The notes under the pieces are model-generated. The model searched no databases. It was not told the DNA's origin and saw only the letters and a program-made list of their open reading frames with translations. DNA of 64,000 bases, taken from assembly GCF_008180415.1 (NCBI RefSeq), contig NZ_VTEI01000001.1:296620-360619 (forward strand), written 5' to 3'. The stretch comes from Rossellomorea vietnamensis. Its GTDB lineage: Bacteria > Bacillota > Bacilli > Bacillales > Bacillaceae_B. Of the stretch, positions 37,528 to 46,220 are shown piece by piece. Position numbers and translations under genes: made by a program. The number at the start of each line of letters is the position of its first letter. The stretch's first letter is position 1.

Positions 37528-38847
37528 TTAATGTTTATCTATCAGCTGACAGATCATCATGGCTTTTCCTACTAAAACCGTTTCATGGTAGACTTCCACA
37601 TCGACTTTACCGAACTTGCGGCCGACGTCCAGTACTTTAGGGCGGATGTCTATCACACTTTCCATTTGAATGGGCCTGATGAAATAAACGGTCATATTTT
37701 CAACAACCAGATCCCCTTTTTTGTAGTACTTTAACGCCCTGTTCGCCGCTTCTGTCACGAGAGTCGTAAATACTCCGTAGGACATGGTTCCAAGTCCGTT
37801 GGTCATTTGCGGAGTGACTGGGAATTGGTAGCTTGCCTCAGCGGAATCCTTCGTATCGGAAGTTGTCATATTGCTCGTAATGTTATCATCAATCGTTTCC
37901 CCGACCTGCGGCTGGCGCTGGATCATTTGCATTGCTTTTAGGACATCCTGGCGGCTGATGATTCCCTGCAGCCTGTTTTGGTCGTCAACCACCGGCAGGA
38001 CTTCGATGCCTTCCCAAATCATCATGTGGGCTGCAGAAGCCACGCTGGTATTTGCTCTAACGGTTATAGGCTTTTTCGTCATGACCTTCTCAATGGCGGC
38101 ACTCTTCTCCTGGCCCATTACGTCCTTGGATGTTGCCATACCCTGCACCTTCCTGTTCCGGTCAATGACAGGAAAGCGGCTGTGGAAGGTGGATTGATTT
38201 TTTTCATACCAATCTTCCAAAGTATCACCCACTTGTAAAAAAGCGGTCTGATCTTCTGCAGTCAAAATATCTTCCACCAATACGATATCCTTCTTAATCA
38301 GCTGGTCATAAATCGCACGGTTAATCATAGCAGCAACAGTAAAAGTATCATAACTCGTCGAAATAACAGGCAGCTCAAGCTCATCGGCAAGTCTTTTGAC
38401 ATTCTCTTCAGTATCAAAGCCTCCGGTAATCAACACAGCGGCGCCAGCTTTCAAGGCAAGCTCATGCGCCTTTGTCCGGTTACCGACAATCAGCAGGTTC
38501 CCAGCTTCTGTGTAACGCATCATAGCTTCGAGTTTCATAGCGCCAATGACAAATTTATTGAGCATCTTATGAAGCCCCGTTCTCCCGCCAAGAACTTGTC
38601 CATCTATAATGTTGACAACTTCTGCAAAAGTCAGCTTTTCGATATTCTCTTTTTTCTTTCTTTCAATCCGGATGGTCCCGACTCTTTCAATGGTGCTTAC
38701 ATATCCTTTTGTCTCAGCATCCTTGATTGCCCTGTATGCCGTACCTTCACTGACACTTAAAGCCTTGGCGATCTGTCTCACGGATATTTTTTCTCCAATG
38801 GGGAGTGTATCAATATACTCAATTATTTGCTCATGTTTAGTTGCCAA
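37528..38847 (-). CDS. ytoI: DRTGG/CBS/hot-dog regulatory protein YtoI
   Basis: Four-part protein of 439 aa: winged helix-turn-helix (1-65, RQIAKALSVSEGTAYRAIKD), DRTGG domain (about 70-190), paired CBS domains (about 195-310), and a C-terminal hot-dog thioesterase-like domain (about 335-438). Function unknown; CBS domains usually bind adenine nucleotides. The TTG start reads MATKHEQ, as in B. subtilis, and has GAAGGGTG upstream; a GTG three codons earlier overlaps that site. Confidence 0.9.
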   Translation of the reverse strand: MATKHEQIIEYIDTLPIGEKISVRQIAKALSVSEGTAYRAIKDAETKGYVSTIERVGTIRIERKKKENIEKLTFAEVVNIIDGQVLGGRTGLHKMLNKFVIGAMKLEAMMRYTEAGNLLIVGNRTKAHELALKAGAAVLITGGFDTEENVKRLADELELPVISTSYDTFTVAAMINRAIYDQLIKKDIVLVEDILTAEDQTAFLQVGDTLEDWYEKNQSTFHSRFPVIDRNRKVQGMATSKDVMGQEKSAAIEKVMTKKPITVRANTSVASAAHMMIWEGIEVLPVVDDQNRLQGIISRQDVLKAMQMIQRQPQVGETIDDNITSNMTTSDTKDSAEASYQFPVTPQMTNGLGTMSYGVFTTLVTEAANRALKYYKKGDLVVENMTVYFIRPIQMESVIDIRPKVLDVGRKFGKVDVEVYHETVLVGKAMMICQLIDKH

Positions 38848-38930
38848 GCTTTTCACCCTTCTTATAGTGCCTGAAATAGTATCTTAATTATAAAGTGAAA
38901 AGCTTGGTGTTTCAATTTTCTCCTGAATGT

Positions 38931-39176
38931 TCAGCCAAAAGAACGAACCTTTCTGACCTCTTTCTTCTTTTTCAATTGCTTTCCTTGCTGCTTCATTGTC
39001 CGCGGGGCAAAGAGCATTCCGGATAAATTACCGGCTATTACAATGGCTGCAAAAGCGAGCCAGCTGATGGCGAACCAGCCTGACAACCCTTCCGCAAACA
39101 CATTCAGACGGGGAACAGCATAGTAGAGCATCATCCCGGCCAGCAACAAACAAATTAAATACCGCTGCTTTTTCAT
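38931..39176 (-). CDS. Small membrane protein, unknown
   Basis: 81 aa with two hydrophobic segments (about 6-24 and 34-58) and a strongly basic tail (KKKKEVRKVR). The ATG has AGGAGGAAG five to seven bases upstream, so the 27 codons before it were dropped. I do not recognise the family. It lies just upstream of ytoI, same strand, about 80 bp apart. Confidence 0.65.
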   Translation of the reverse strand: MKKQRYLICLLLAGMMLYYAVPRLNVFAEGLSGWFAISWLAFAAIVIAGNLSGMLFAPRTMKQQGKQLKKKKEVRKVRSFG

Positions 39177-39452
39177 ATACTTCCTCCTTTTACTAGCTTG
39201 TTTAATATGTATGCGGGACAATCCCTTCTCATTATTTTTTCTTTGTGGAGGTATCACTTTGAGCCTGGCTCAGAGCTTACCATTTGCCCTTGCTTTAATT
39301 TCACCCTTTTCTGCCTACATCATATTTTCCTAGAATAAAACACTAACCCTGAACGGATATCAGGATTACTTGTGAGGTGAAAACTTCAAAAAAAACAGGC
39401 CTACTCACAACGGAAATCACATTATTTTCACTCCAAATCAGTGTATTTCACA
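39177..39452. other. Intergenic spacer
   Basis: A plus-strand 24-codon frame at 39259 (TTG after GGAGGT) encodes a hydrophobic peptide, but no promoter is visible. Otherwise nothing recognised. Confidence 0.3.
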
Positions 39453-39484
39453 CAAAAAAAGCTTAGAGAGCAAGTTCTCTAAGC
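39453..39484 (-). terminator. Terminator of lipoprotein gene
   Basis: Stem GCTTAGAG / CTCTAAGC with T7 on the minus strand. Confidence 0.8.
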
Positions 39485-39558
39485 CTTTTGCTTTTAAGCC
39501 TGTCTTTCATTAAAGCCACCTTTAGCTGAAGATAGTACATCTAATAATTTTCATTAGC

Positions 39559-39843
39559 CTAACAATTTGATTCCTCAGCTCTTAGCAATGCACCGCTTTC
39601 GTTATCTACTTGAACAGTACCAAATTCACAATCCTTGTCAATTTCCCATTCGACGGTGTACTTCCCTAAACCTTTGCTAACCGATTTTATTTTTATTTCA
39701 TCTTTGTCTTTGCTGAGTTCTTCAGTGAGCTGTTGCAAAACAATTGACTCTGCTTCGGATTGAGTAATTTTAGACTCAGAATTCCCACAAGCAGCTAATA
39801 TTAAAAATAGTAAAACAAATAACATAAAGACTATTTTTTGCAT
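39559..39843 (-). CDS. Small lipoprotein with PepSY-like domain
   Basis: 94 aa. A hydrophobic signal peptide ends in the lipobox LAAC (Cys19), so the mature protein is lipid-anchored outside the membrane. The remainder (about 25-94) has the PepSY-like pattern ITQSEAESIVLQQL...YTVEWEID...VDNESGALL. Such domains often act as inhibitors or sensors, but the function here is unknown. AGGGAG precedes the ATG. Cys94 is the last residue. Confidence 0.7.
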   Translation of the reverse strand: MQKIVFMLFVLLFLILAACGNSESKITQSEAESIVLQQLTEELSKDKDEIKIKSVSKGLGKYTVEWEIDKDCEFGTVQVDNESGALLRAEESNC

Positions 39844-40020
39844 ATTTTCGCTCCCTCTTCATTTATGCCTTAAATTAGATTGAGGGGTACACTAATGTCC
39901 TTATTCAAATAACCTGCTCCAATAACTGAAGAAGGGGCAAAAAACGAATCAATTAGCCGAACTTCAGTTAATCCGTTTCTTGAATAAGATTTAATTTTCA
40001 TTTGAATGTAAATTTCTTAA

Positions 40021-40442
40021 TTAAGATATTATTTTGATATTCTTACACCGGGTGTAAAGGATTTTTATGAACTCATCTCTATCAATAGGAGAAATAAGTA
40101 CGGAATTATAGTAACCGTACACGATTTCCAGCCTTTTTAGTGATAAAGCAGGACTTGATAATGGATTCGTTGTTTTTCTTACAGACTTTATAGTGTCTAA
40201 TGGAATAATCTTTTTAAAAGGACCAAACTTAATGATTAAGGTGTTCTCAACTACTAAATAATAGGTGGTTAACCACATCCATAAAATAAATAGTGGCAGA
40301 GTTACACAAAGAGTAAATACAATTATAAAATCAAGAGTGTTAGCTGTTTTATCAGTGCATAAAGACCACTTCCCATAGTAAATATCATTGGTATCCACAC
40401 GATAATTGATAACCACCAATCTTTCCGTGACTTAAATTTCAA
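40021..40442 (-). pseudogene. Frameshifted PH-domain membrane protein gene
   Basis: A TTG at 40442 with a perfect GGAGGTGA ribosome site starts a frame reading LKFKSRKDWWLSIIVW and ends at a TAA after 39 codons (about 40323). The neighbouring frame then carries the rest of the same kind of protein: a second membrane segment (ILWMWLTTYYLV) and the core IIKFGPFKKIIPLDTIKS and NPLSSPALSLKRLEI, typical of bacterial PH (YyaB-like) proteins. A one-base change separates the halves near 40320-40340. Either a decayed gene or a sequencing error; no canonical slippery heptamer is present. Confidence 0.75.
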
Positions 40443-40520
40443 TAAGTTCACCTCCAAAAAATTCAAAACTTCTAAATCCTAGTAAACGCCCACGTTCAGT
40501 GAAATGACACTTATAATTAT

Positions 40521-40808
40521 TTAAGGTCCATAAATTATCATAAATAGCATGAGAAATACGTTAAACACTAACAATATTTTTCCGAATGACTCCCTTAAAG
40601 CTAGAACTGAAAAAATTATAGAAATAATAAATGAGGTAATAGCAATTTGCGATGGAATATATAAAAAATCCAGAATTCCTGTCATTGAAAAAAACAGAAT
40701 AAAAATGCTTATCATTAAAAATATTAATGAAAAAAGAGATGCAAAAGTGACATAACTAAAAGCAACTAGCTTTTTTAAGTGCTTTTTTTCATAATTATTT
40801 TCATCCAT
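40521..40808 (-). CDS. Small membrane protein, unknown
   Basis: 95 aa. A charged N-terminus (MDENNYEKKHLKK) is followed by three hydrophobic segments (about 15-43, 50-68, 75-93). AGGGGAGA lies seven bases before the ATG. Low-GC sequence compared with neighbours, like the next two genes downstream. Function not recognised. Confidence 0.6.
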   Translation of the reverse strand: MDENNYEKKHLKKLVAFSYVTFASLFSLIFLMISIFILFFSMTGILDFLYIPSQIAITSFIISIIFSVLALRESFGKILLVFNVFLMLFMIIYGP

Positions 40809-41071
40809 GCTTTTCTCCCCTTTTTATATTATCCTTTTTTGATATTCCTCGATTTAATAAACAAAACCTTTCCTTCACTAACCTGACCCTGACAAGGGAC
40901 CGAAGCTTATTCAGCAAACGTATCTTTTAAAATTAGACGATAACCAAATTAATTTAGTTTCCATTATTTTGTTAAAAAACCCGCAAAATCGAGTCTTATC
41001 TTACGAAATAATTATTTCTGCCCTTGTATAAGATTAAGCTGCCATACTCGAATGACACTAGTTATAACACT
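40809..41071. other. Intergenic spacer
   Basis: AT-rich region between the small membrane protein gene and the ytkL terminator. Nothing recognised. Confidence 0.4.
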
Positions 41072-41113
41072 AAAAAAACGCACTGAGAATTTCATTGAGA
41101 AATCCAGTGCGTT
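41072..41113 (-). terminator. ytkL terminator
   Basis: Stem AACGCACTG / CAGTGCGTT (41078-41113) with T7 on the minus strand. Confidence 0.85.
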
Positions 41114-41185
41114 TACTTTGATATTTACTTGGTTGCACCACTGAAGTGAACCCGTTCCTGAAAGGATCTTTGTTTCTCCTAATAA

Positions 41186-41866
41186 TTAAAGCTCAATAAC
41201 ATCTCCTGCATTCATGACTTTTCCTTCTTGTCCTTTCAACATGGAAACAAATTTTTCAGGATCCTGTTTGATTGGCGGGAATGTGTTGTAATGGATCGGT
41301 ACCACCGTTTTGGCGTTTACAAATTCCGCTGCCAAAACGGCATCATCAGGTCCCATTGTAAAGTTGTCTCCGATTGGAAGGAAGGCAAGATCAATGGTGT
41401 TTCGCATACCTATCAGCTTCATATCGGAGAAAAGGGCCGTATCTCCAGCATGGTAGATTGTTTTCCCTTCTGTCGTAAGCAGGATTCCAGCCGGCATTCC
41501 TGTATAAATGATCTGTTTGTCTTCTGTTTCATAAGAAGAACCGTGAAATGCCTGCGTCAGCTTCACTCTTCCAAATTCGAAATCATACCCTCCCCCGATA
41601 TGCAGCGGATGGGTATTCACTCCCTGCCAGCCTATGTATGTAGCCAGTTCAAAAGGAGCCACTACAAGCGCGTCATTTTGCTTCGCCAGTTCAACCGTAT
41701 CACCGACGTGGTCATTATGACCGTGGGTAAGCAAAATGACATCCGGCTTTTCATTTTCCACTTTCAAGTCAGTGAGTTCGTTGCCGCTGATAAACGGATC
41801 GATCAGAATCGTATGATTTTCTGTGACTACTTTAACAACTGAATGTCCATGATAAGAAATTTTCAT
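41186..41866 (-). CDS. ytkL: UPF0173 metal-dependent hydrolase YtkL
   Basis: Metallo-beta-lactamase-fold hydrolase of 226 aa. Metal ligands: [11 protein letters not shown] near 53-63, FHGSSYE near 118, [10 protein letters not shown] near 146-155, and a late His in [10 protein letters not shown]. Substrate unknown. The ATG reading MKISYHGHS has GGAGGG upstream and matches the family length; 21 upstream codons were dropped. Single-gene unit. Confidence 0.92.
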   Translation of the reverse strand: MKISYHGHSVVKVVTENHTILIDPFISGNELTDLKVENEKPDVILLTHGHNDHVGDTVELAKQNDALVVAPFELATYIGWQGVNTHPLHIGGGYDFEFGRVKLTQAFHGSSYETEDKQIIYTGMPAGILLTTEGKTIYHAGDTALFSDMKLIGMRNTIDLAFLPIGDNFTMGPDDAVLAAEFVNAKTVVPIHYNTFPPIKQDPEKFVSMLKGQEGKVMNAGDVIEL

Positions 41867-42073
41867 TATTAGCCCTCCTGTAAAATAGTTTACTGCGCTG
41901 CCATTGGATTCTGCCAGATAAATAGTCATCGGATTTTCTGTCTGGCCAAATCTCCATTAAGCATAGCTTCTACATACTTAGTTCTTGATTGGCAGCTCAA
42001 ATCCTTCTTCCACCCTCCCTTCTTTTCTACCCTGTATTCTCATCTTTTAAAAGTAAATGATTTCTCTAGAAAT

Positions 42074-42262
42074 AGAGGGAAAGATTCCCCTTAATGAATG
42101 AATAGTACCGAAAAACAACTTAAATAGAGGGAGAATTTCCCCTTATTTGACTTAAAAGACTAAAAAATAGATACCTCTACCTTGAATAAGGGGAAATTCT
42201 CCCCTTATTCATCAACAAAATGTGCTCTAATCCGCAGTTAACGGTAAAATCTCCCCTTATTT
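42074..42262. repeat. Degenerate 52-bp palindromic array, four units
   Basis: Four copies of a palindromic core (AGAGGGAGAATTTCCCCTT, AAGGGGAAATTCTCCCCTTA and variants). The CCCCTTA anchors are at 42087, 42139, 42201 and 42253, i.e. steps of 52, 62 and 52 bp. They lie between the ytkL upstream region and the ald terminator. Confidence 0.7.
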
Positions 42263-42368
42263 TCTCCTGATTATTCCGCTCGCAAAATTGAACGGCCGCT
42301 CCCGCTTTTCATGAAAATCTGACGCCCGCCGCCCCATATGTCTGCAATGGAGCAAAAGAAAGCGATAA

Positions 42369-42400
42369 AAAAGACTGTCCCATTTTCACAGGACAGCCTT
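42369..42400 (-). terminator. ald terminator
   Basis: Stem GACTGTCC / GGACAGCC around CATTTTCACA with T6 on the minus strand, nine bases from the ald stop. Confidence 0.85.
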
Positions 42401-42408
42401 CGCATTCA

Positions 42409-43527
42409 TTAAATTTGATCAAGCAGTGTTTTTGTATCAGAATAATCAAGGTCATGCGCTTCTGCTACTGCTTTGTAGGTAACATATCCGTTCAATGTGT
42501 TGATTCCTTTTAGCAATGGTTCATTGCCAAGGCACGCTTCTTTATAGCCTTTGTTTGCAATTTGAATCGCATAAGGAACCGTAACATTTGTAAGTGCGAT
42601 TGTAGATGTACGAGGAACGGCACCAGGCATGTTCGCTACTGCATAATGAACAACTCCGTGCTTCACGTAAGTCGGGTCATCATGAGTTGTGATGCGGTCT
42701 GTTGTTTCAAAGATTCCTCCCTGGTCGATGGCGATATCCACCACAACAGAACCAGGCATCATGGATTTGATCATGTCTTCTGTTACAAGCTTCGGTGCTT
42801 TTGCCCCAGGAATCAATACAGCTCCGATAACAAGGTCAGATTCAGCAACAGCTTTTTCGATATTCAGCGGATTGGACATCAATGTCTGGACATCGCTTCC
42901 GAAAATGTCGTCCAGCTGGCGCAGACGTTCAGGACTTAAATCGAGGATGGTTACTTGCGCACCAAGACCTACAGCCATTTTAGCAGCATTTGTTCCTGCT
43001 ACACCGCCTCCGATAATTGTTACACGGCTTCGCATGACTCCTGGAACTCCTGATAGAAGGATTCCTTTGCCGCCATGAATTTTTTCAAGGAACTGGGCTC
43101 CGATTTGTGTAGCCATTCTTCCTGCGACTTCACTCATAGGCGTCAATAATGGCAGCGTGCGGTTCGCTTCAACTGTTTCGTAAGCAATTCCGACTACTTT
43201 ATTGTCAATTAGTGCTTTCGTTAACTCAGGCTCTGGAGCCAGATGTAAATATGTAAATAGGATTAACCCTTCACGGAAATACGAATATTCGCTTGGCAGC
43301 GGTTCTTTTACCTTCATGACCATGTCCATGGACCATGCTTCAGATGCGCTTCCAACAATGTGACCTCCAGCGGCTTTATATTGTTCATCAGTAAAACCAG
43401 AGCCGAGGCCCGCCCCGGATTCAATATACACTTCATGGCCGAACTGGGTAAGGTTTACCACTCCTGCCGGTGTCATTGCCACTCGGTTTTCATTGTTTTT
43501 TATTTCAGTTGGTACTCCGATACGCAT
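42409..43527 (-). CDS. ald: Alanine dehydrogenase
   Basis: NAD-dependent deamination of L-alanine to pyruvate and ammonia, used for alanine catabolism and sporulation. 372 aa. Motifs: [20 protein letters not shown], the catalytic Lys in [12 protein letters not shown], the catalytic His in [10 protein letters not shown], the Rossmann loop [18 protein letters not shown], and the [16 protein letters not shown] segment. Start ATG follows AGGAGG. Monocistronic, with a perfect palindrome about 90 bp upstream. Confidence 0.97.
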   Translation of the reverse strand: MRIGVPTEIKNNENRVAMTPAGVVNLTQFGHEVYIESGAGLGSGFTDEQYKAAGGHIVGSASEAWSMDMVMKVKEPLPSEYSYFREGLILFTYLHLAPEPELTKALIDNKVVGIAYETVEANRTLPLLTPMSEVAGRMATQIGAQFLEKIHGGKGILLSGVPGVMRSRVTIIGGGVAGTNAAKMAVGLGAQVTILDLSPERLRQLDDIFGSDVQTLMSNPLNIEKAVAESDLVIGAVLIPGAKAPKLVTEDMIKSMMPGSVVVDIAIDQGGIFETTDRITTHDDPTYVKHGVVHYAVANMPGAVPRTSTIALTNVTVPYAIQIANKGYKEACLGNEPLLKGINTLNGYVTYKAVAEAHDLDYSDTKTLLDQI

Positions 43528-43616
43528 TAAAAAAACCTCCTCATTTCAAATCCATATGTAAAACTTCTTAACTAATATAACACTATCATTCTTAAATTGC
43601 ACAACAATTTTATAGG

Positions 43617-43636
43617 AAATGTAAGCATTTACATTT
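43617..43636. promoter_or_regulatory. Palindromic operator upstream of ald
   Basis: AAATGTAAGCATTTACATTT: perfect 8-bp arms with a 4-base centre. A possible ald -10 (TATATT, 43574-43579 on the minus strand) puts its centre at about -59, an activator position. In B. subtilis the PucR-type protein AdeR activates ald. The site also resembles a cre box with one central mismatch. Confidence 0.55.
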
Positions 43637-43897
43637 AGACAGAAAAGCCTGAATTTTCCCTATCTATAAACGGGGAATTCGTTCATGAAAAACCTCTTGA
43701 TAACAAGCCGCAACTGTCTTTAAGATATTCCTCTTCTTTTAAACAACGTAATATCATTCAGTTCCTTCATGCAATTTTAGGTTAGGTTGTTTTCGTGAAG
43801 ATTTGGGCTGCTACAAAAATATTTTCCACACCTGCTTCCTGCTTCACACAAGGGGAGGAGGATAAAACGGCATTCAAAAGCAACAGTCTTTTAGAAA

Positions 43898-44067
43898 GGC
43901 TCTTCTCGTAAACTTTGTTGCTATTTTATATTAACTTCTTAAGATAGCGCCATTAAATACTGGTAAGCCAAAAGAAAATGTGCAGCTCATCTGTTTAGAG
44001 AGGTAAATCTTATCTTAGTATCTGAAGTGAGACCCTGCCGAAAGCAGAATCAAATATGAGAATAGTC
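43898..44067. mobile_element. MITE D copy 2 (decayed, inverted)
   Basis: Starts GGCTCTTCTCGTAAACTTTGTTGCTATT. Its far end, read on the minus strand, is GACTATTCTCATATTTG...CTGCTTTCGG, matching the left end of the other copies with several changes. About 170 bp. No clear target duplication remains. Confidence 0.6.
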
Positions 44068-44197
44068 TATTTTAAAGGTTGTTTTCTAATTAATTCCTGA
44101 TTTAAAACGCACTTTTACCTTCATCCCCCTATACGTAGGAGGATCTTCGCTGCAGGCGTACGATCTCCTGCGGGACTAGCGGGACAGGTGAGACCCC

Positions 44198-44324
44198 CTA
44201 TCTAGTTCCTGCGCCTAGCCCCTCGGGATCAAATAACCTCAAGAGAAGAAAAGGAAAGACCGCCTTTTATTCTCTTGAGAACATTTGCCCGTCGGGGCTG
44301 ACCAAAGCGCTTCCACTTTTTATA
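44198..44324. mobile_element. Solo repeat B inserted in repeat A
   Basis: About 126 bp. GCGCCTAGCCCCTCGGGATC...CTCAAGAGAA...TTCTCTTGAG...ACATTTGCCCGTCGGGGCTG...GCGCTTCCACTTTT matches one unit of the 36.9-kb array. Its length equals one array unit. No target duplication is obvious; one G of the A sequence is missing at the junction. Confidence 0.82.
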
Positions 44325-44346
44325 CAGGCGAAGCCGAGGAGGCTCA

Positions 44347-44495
44347 TCCAGCTCCAGCGGCCAGCGCCTAGCAGATTTCGGTCTCTCTCCTTGCGATAAG
44401 TCATCATCGAATCGCGTAAGCTCTTCGTGATTCCTTTATCTCATACGAGAGCCCTAAAATCTGTACGTCGCTGAACGGCCGCTTCCGCTTTTATT
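44347..44495. mobile_element. Repeat C copy 2 inserted in repeat A
   Basis: 149-bp element. Ends CCAGCTCCAGCGGCCAGCG and CGCTGAACGGCCGCTTCCGC are imperfect inverted repeats. Inside, CAGATTT / AAATCTG and GCTCTTCGT / ACGAGAGC are further nested arms, so the whole could fold. A and C sequences suggest a 3-bp TCA duplication at the junctions (44344-44346 and 44496-44498). Confidence 0.78.
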
Positions 44496-44677
44496 TCACC
44501 GCCCGCCCCGCGGAGTCGTTCGCCTGGAGCGGAAATCCGTTTCACTTAAACAGTCACAAACTACGCGAAACAGCCTCTAGAAAAGCGCCTTTGGTTATCA
44601 AACTTCAAGTCTACACTTTTACTCCATTTCCTATACAATAGAATAGAATTACTTCGAAGATAGAAGGAGTCCTCCAG

Positions 44678-46012
44678 ATGAAAAAAACGATGATTGAAAG
44701 ATTAGGATTAGAATCTGTTCCACAGCATTTAAAAACCACCACATGGTTTGAATATTTCATCATTCAGCTTGCTTTCTCTGTTAATGCAGGGAACTTTCTG
44801 GTTCCTGCTTTAGCTGTAATGGAAGGCGGGTTGTCCATGTTATGGGCCATAGTCAGTACGCTTCTTGGAGGGAGCATCGCGTTTTTGTTTGTCTCACTCC
44901 TCTCGCTGCCAGGGGCAAGATACGGCCTGCCAGCCCAGTATGTCATTCGGTCCATGATTGGTACCAAACTTTCAAGGCTGATTGCCTCCCCTGTCCGGTC
45001 CCTGACTTCCTTGTATTGGTTCAGTGTTCAGACAATCGGCGGTACTTTGGTGGTCTTGTCACTTGTAAAAAAAGCGACGGGGCTTGAGCTACCTCTGGTT
45101 CCGATTGCCATCTCACTCGCATTGATCATGACAATCCTGGCTTTAATCGGATTTGAAGCAGTCAAGAAAGCGACGAAGATGTTTATGCCTTTCCTCTTGA
45201 TCGGGCAGGCAGCCATCCTGGTTATCTTTATTACCACTGCAGCAGAAGGAATCGGAAGCAATGTCCTCGTTTCAGGAGGAGGTTTCTCCTTTGGCCCATT
45301 CGTGTTCTTTGCCAGCCTGGCCTTTGTCCAATACGTATCGGGAGTAAGTGCTTCTTCGGATATAACACGATATGCTAAATCCGGAAAACAAGGCTTCTGG
45401 GGGCTGTTTGCCGGTAATGTGTTCGGATTTTTCATGACAGCACTGTTGGGAACCTTCAGTGCCGCGCTATTTCAAAACTCCAATCCTTTCGTTGCTGCAA
45501 CAGAACAGACCGGGTCAATCCTTCTGACCATCCTGATTGGAATCTGCGCCATGGTCTCAATGATATCGATCAACCTCAGTAATGCTTACACGGGTGGCTA
45601 CAGTCTGCTTAACGCCGTCCCTTCACTGGGAAGAGTGAGAAGCGCACTAGCTTTCGGTGCAGCCGGGATCGTACTGAGCTGTTTTCCAGCACTTGTCGAT
45701 AATGCGAAGGACTACATTTCCCTGCTCGGCGCGTTCGTCATTCCGCTCTCGGCAGTCATTGCAGCTGACTATTTGTATATCAAGAAAGCGAGGATAGCCG
45801 AGGAAGACCTCGCCAAGATTGCTTCTGGTGCCTTTCAATACAATTTCAAAGCAGTCTATACATTGGCGGCTGCTCTGGTGATTTACTTCCTGATTCCAGA
45901 AGAATGGTCGCCTGGGTTTATCAGCTTTTTGCTTACATTTACGATGTATAGCTTCGTTTCGCATCAGTCTAATAATAATACCGTGGAAGGCCAAAACCGT
46001 CATGCTCTATAA
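44678..46012 (+). CDS. NCS1-family nucleobase permease (cytosine/purine type)
   Basis: 444 aa with about twelve hydrophobic segments and the NCS1 (CodB-like) pattern: TTTWFEYFIIQLAFSVNAGNF near the N-terminus, LPGARYGLPAQYVIRSMIG, and SADSITRY-like SASSDITRYAKSGKQ in the middle. Imports a nucleobase or related compound with a cation; no codA-like deaminase lies nearby, so the substrate is uncertain. AAGGAG precedes the ATG. Monocistronic, with a terminator. Confidence 0.83.
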   Translation: MKKTMIERLGLESVPQHLKTTTWFEYFIIQLAFSVNAGNFLVPALAVMEGGLSMLWAIVSTLLGGSIAFLFVSLLSLPGARYGLPAQYVIRSMIGTKLSRLIASPVRSLTSLYWFSVQTIGGTLVVLSLVKKATGLELPLVPIAISLALIMTILALIGFEAVKKATKMFMPFLLIGQAAILVIFITTAAEGIGSNVLVSGGGFSFGPFVFFASLAFVQYVSGVSASSDITRYAKSGKQGFWGLFAGNVFGFFMTALLGTFSAALFQNSNPFVAATEQTGSILLTILIGICAMVSMISINLSNAYTGGYSLLNAVPSLGRVRSALAFGAAGIVLSCFPALVDNAKDYISLLGAFVIPLSAVIAADYLYIKKARIAEEDLAKIASGAFQYNFKAVYTLAAALVIYFLIPEEWSPGFISFLLTFTMYSFVSHQSNNNTVEGQNRHAL

Positions 46013-46027
46013 GCATGGCGGTTTTTT
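45994..46027 (+). terminator. Permease terminator
   Basis: Stem AAACCGTCATGCT / AGCATGGCGGTTT spanning the permease stop codon, followed by T7. Confidence 0.85.
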
Positions 46028-46161
46028 TGATGAGAAAATGAATTCTTCCCATTATCATTCCTTGCCCCCGTCCACCACATTCTCTTCACTTTCCATTTTT
46101 AAATACAGGGGATTCAGGTTTGCATCTTGTATATATAAATAAAATTCTTATTTAAACCAAG

Positions 46162-46189
46162 TGTAACCTTTCTGCTATTGAAACGATTA
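46162..46189 (+). promoter_or_regulatory. ECF-type promoter in front of the sigma gene
   Basis: TGTAAC (46162-46167), 16-base spacer, CGATTA (46184-46189). This is the architecture of Bacillus ECF promoters (AAC in -35, CG in -10). It predicts a start near 46196 and autoregulation by the sigma factor encoded next. Confidence 0.55.
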
Positions 46190-46220
46190 ACCATTGAAAG
46201 ATAAAAAAGGAGGGGCGCTA

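Larger units (their letters stand above)
44138..44540. repeat. Repeat A copy interrupted by repeats B and C
   Basis: Repeat A sequence runs 44138-44197 (GGAGGATC...GGTGAGACCCC), 44325-44346 (CAGGCGAAGCCGAGGAGGCTCA) and 44496-44540 (TCACCGCCCGCC...GGAGCGGAAATCC). Joined, these parts reconstitute an ordinary A copy. The two interruptions are annotated separately. Confidence 0.88.

Noticed and set aside
39259-39333. 24-residue hydrophobic peptide starting TTG after GGAGGT (plus strand)
   Set aside because: Good ribosome spacing but no promoter seen, no terminator and no comparison possible; too short to support as a gene.
40320-40345. Programmed -1 frameshifting in the PH-domain gene
   Set aside because: No X XXY YYZ slippery heptamer or downstream stem was found at the junction, so simple gene decay or sequence error is more likely.
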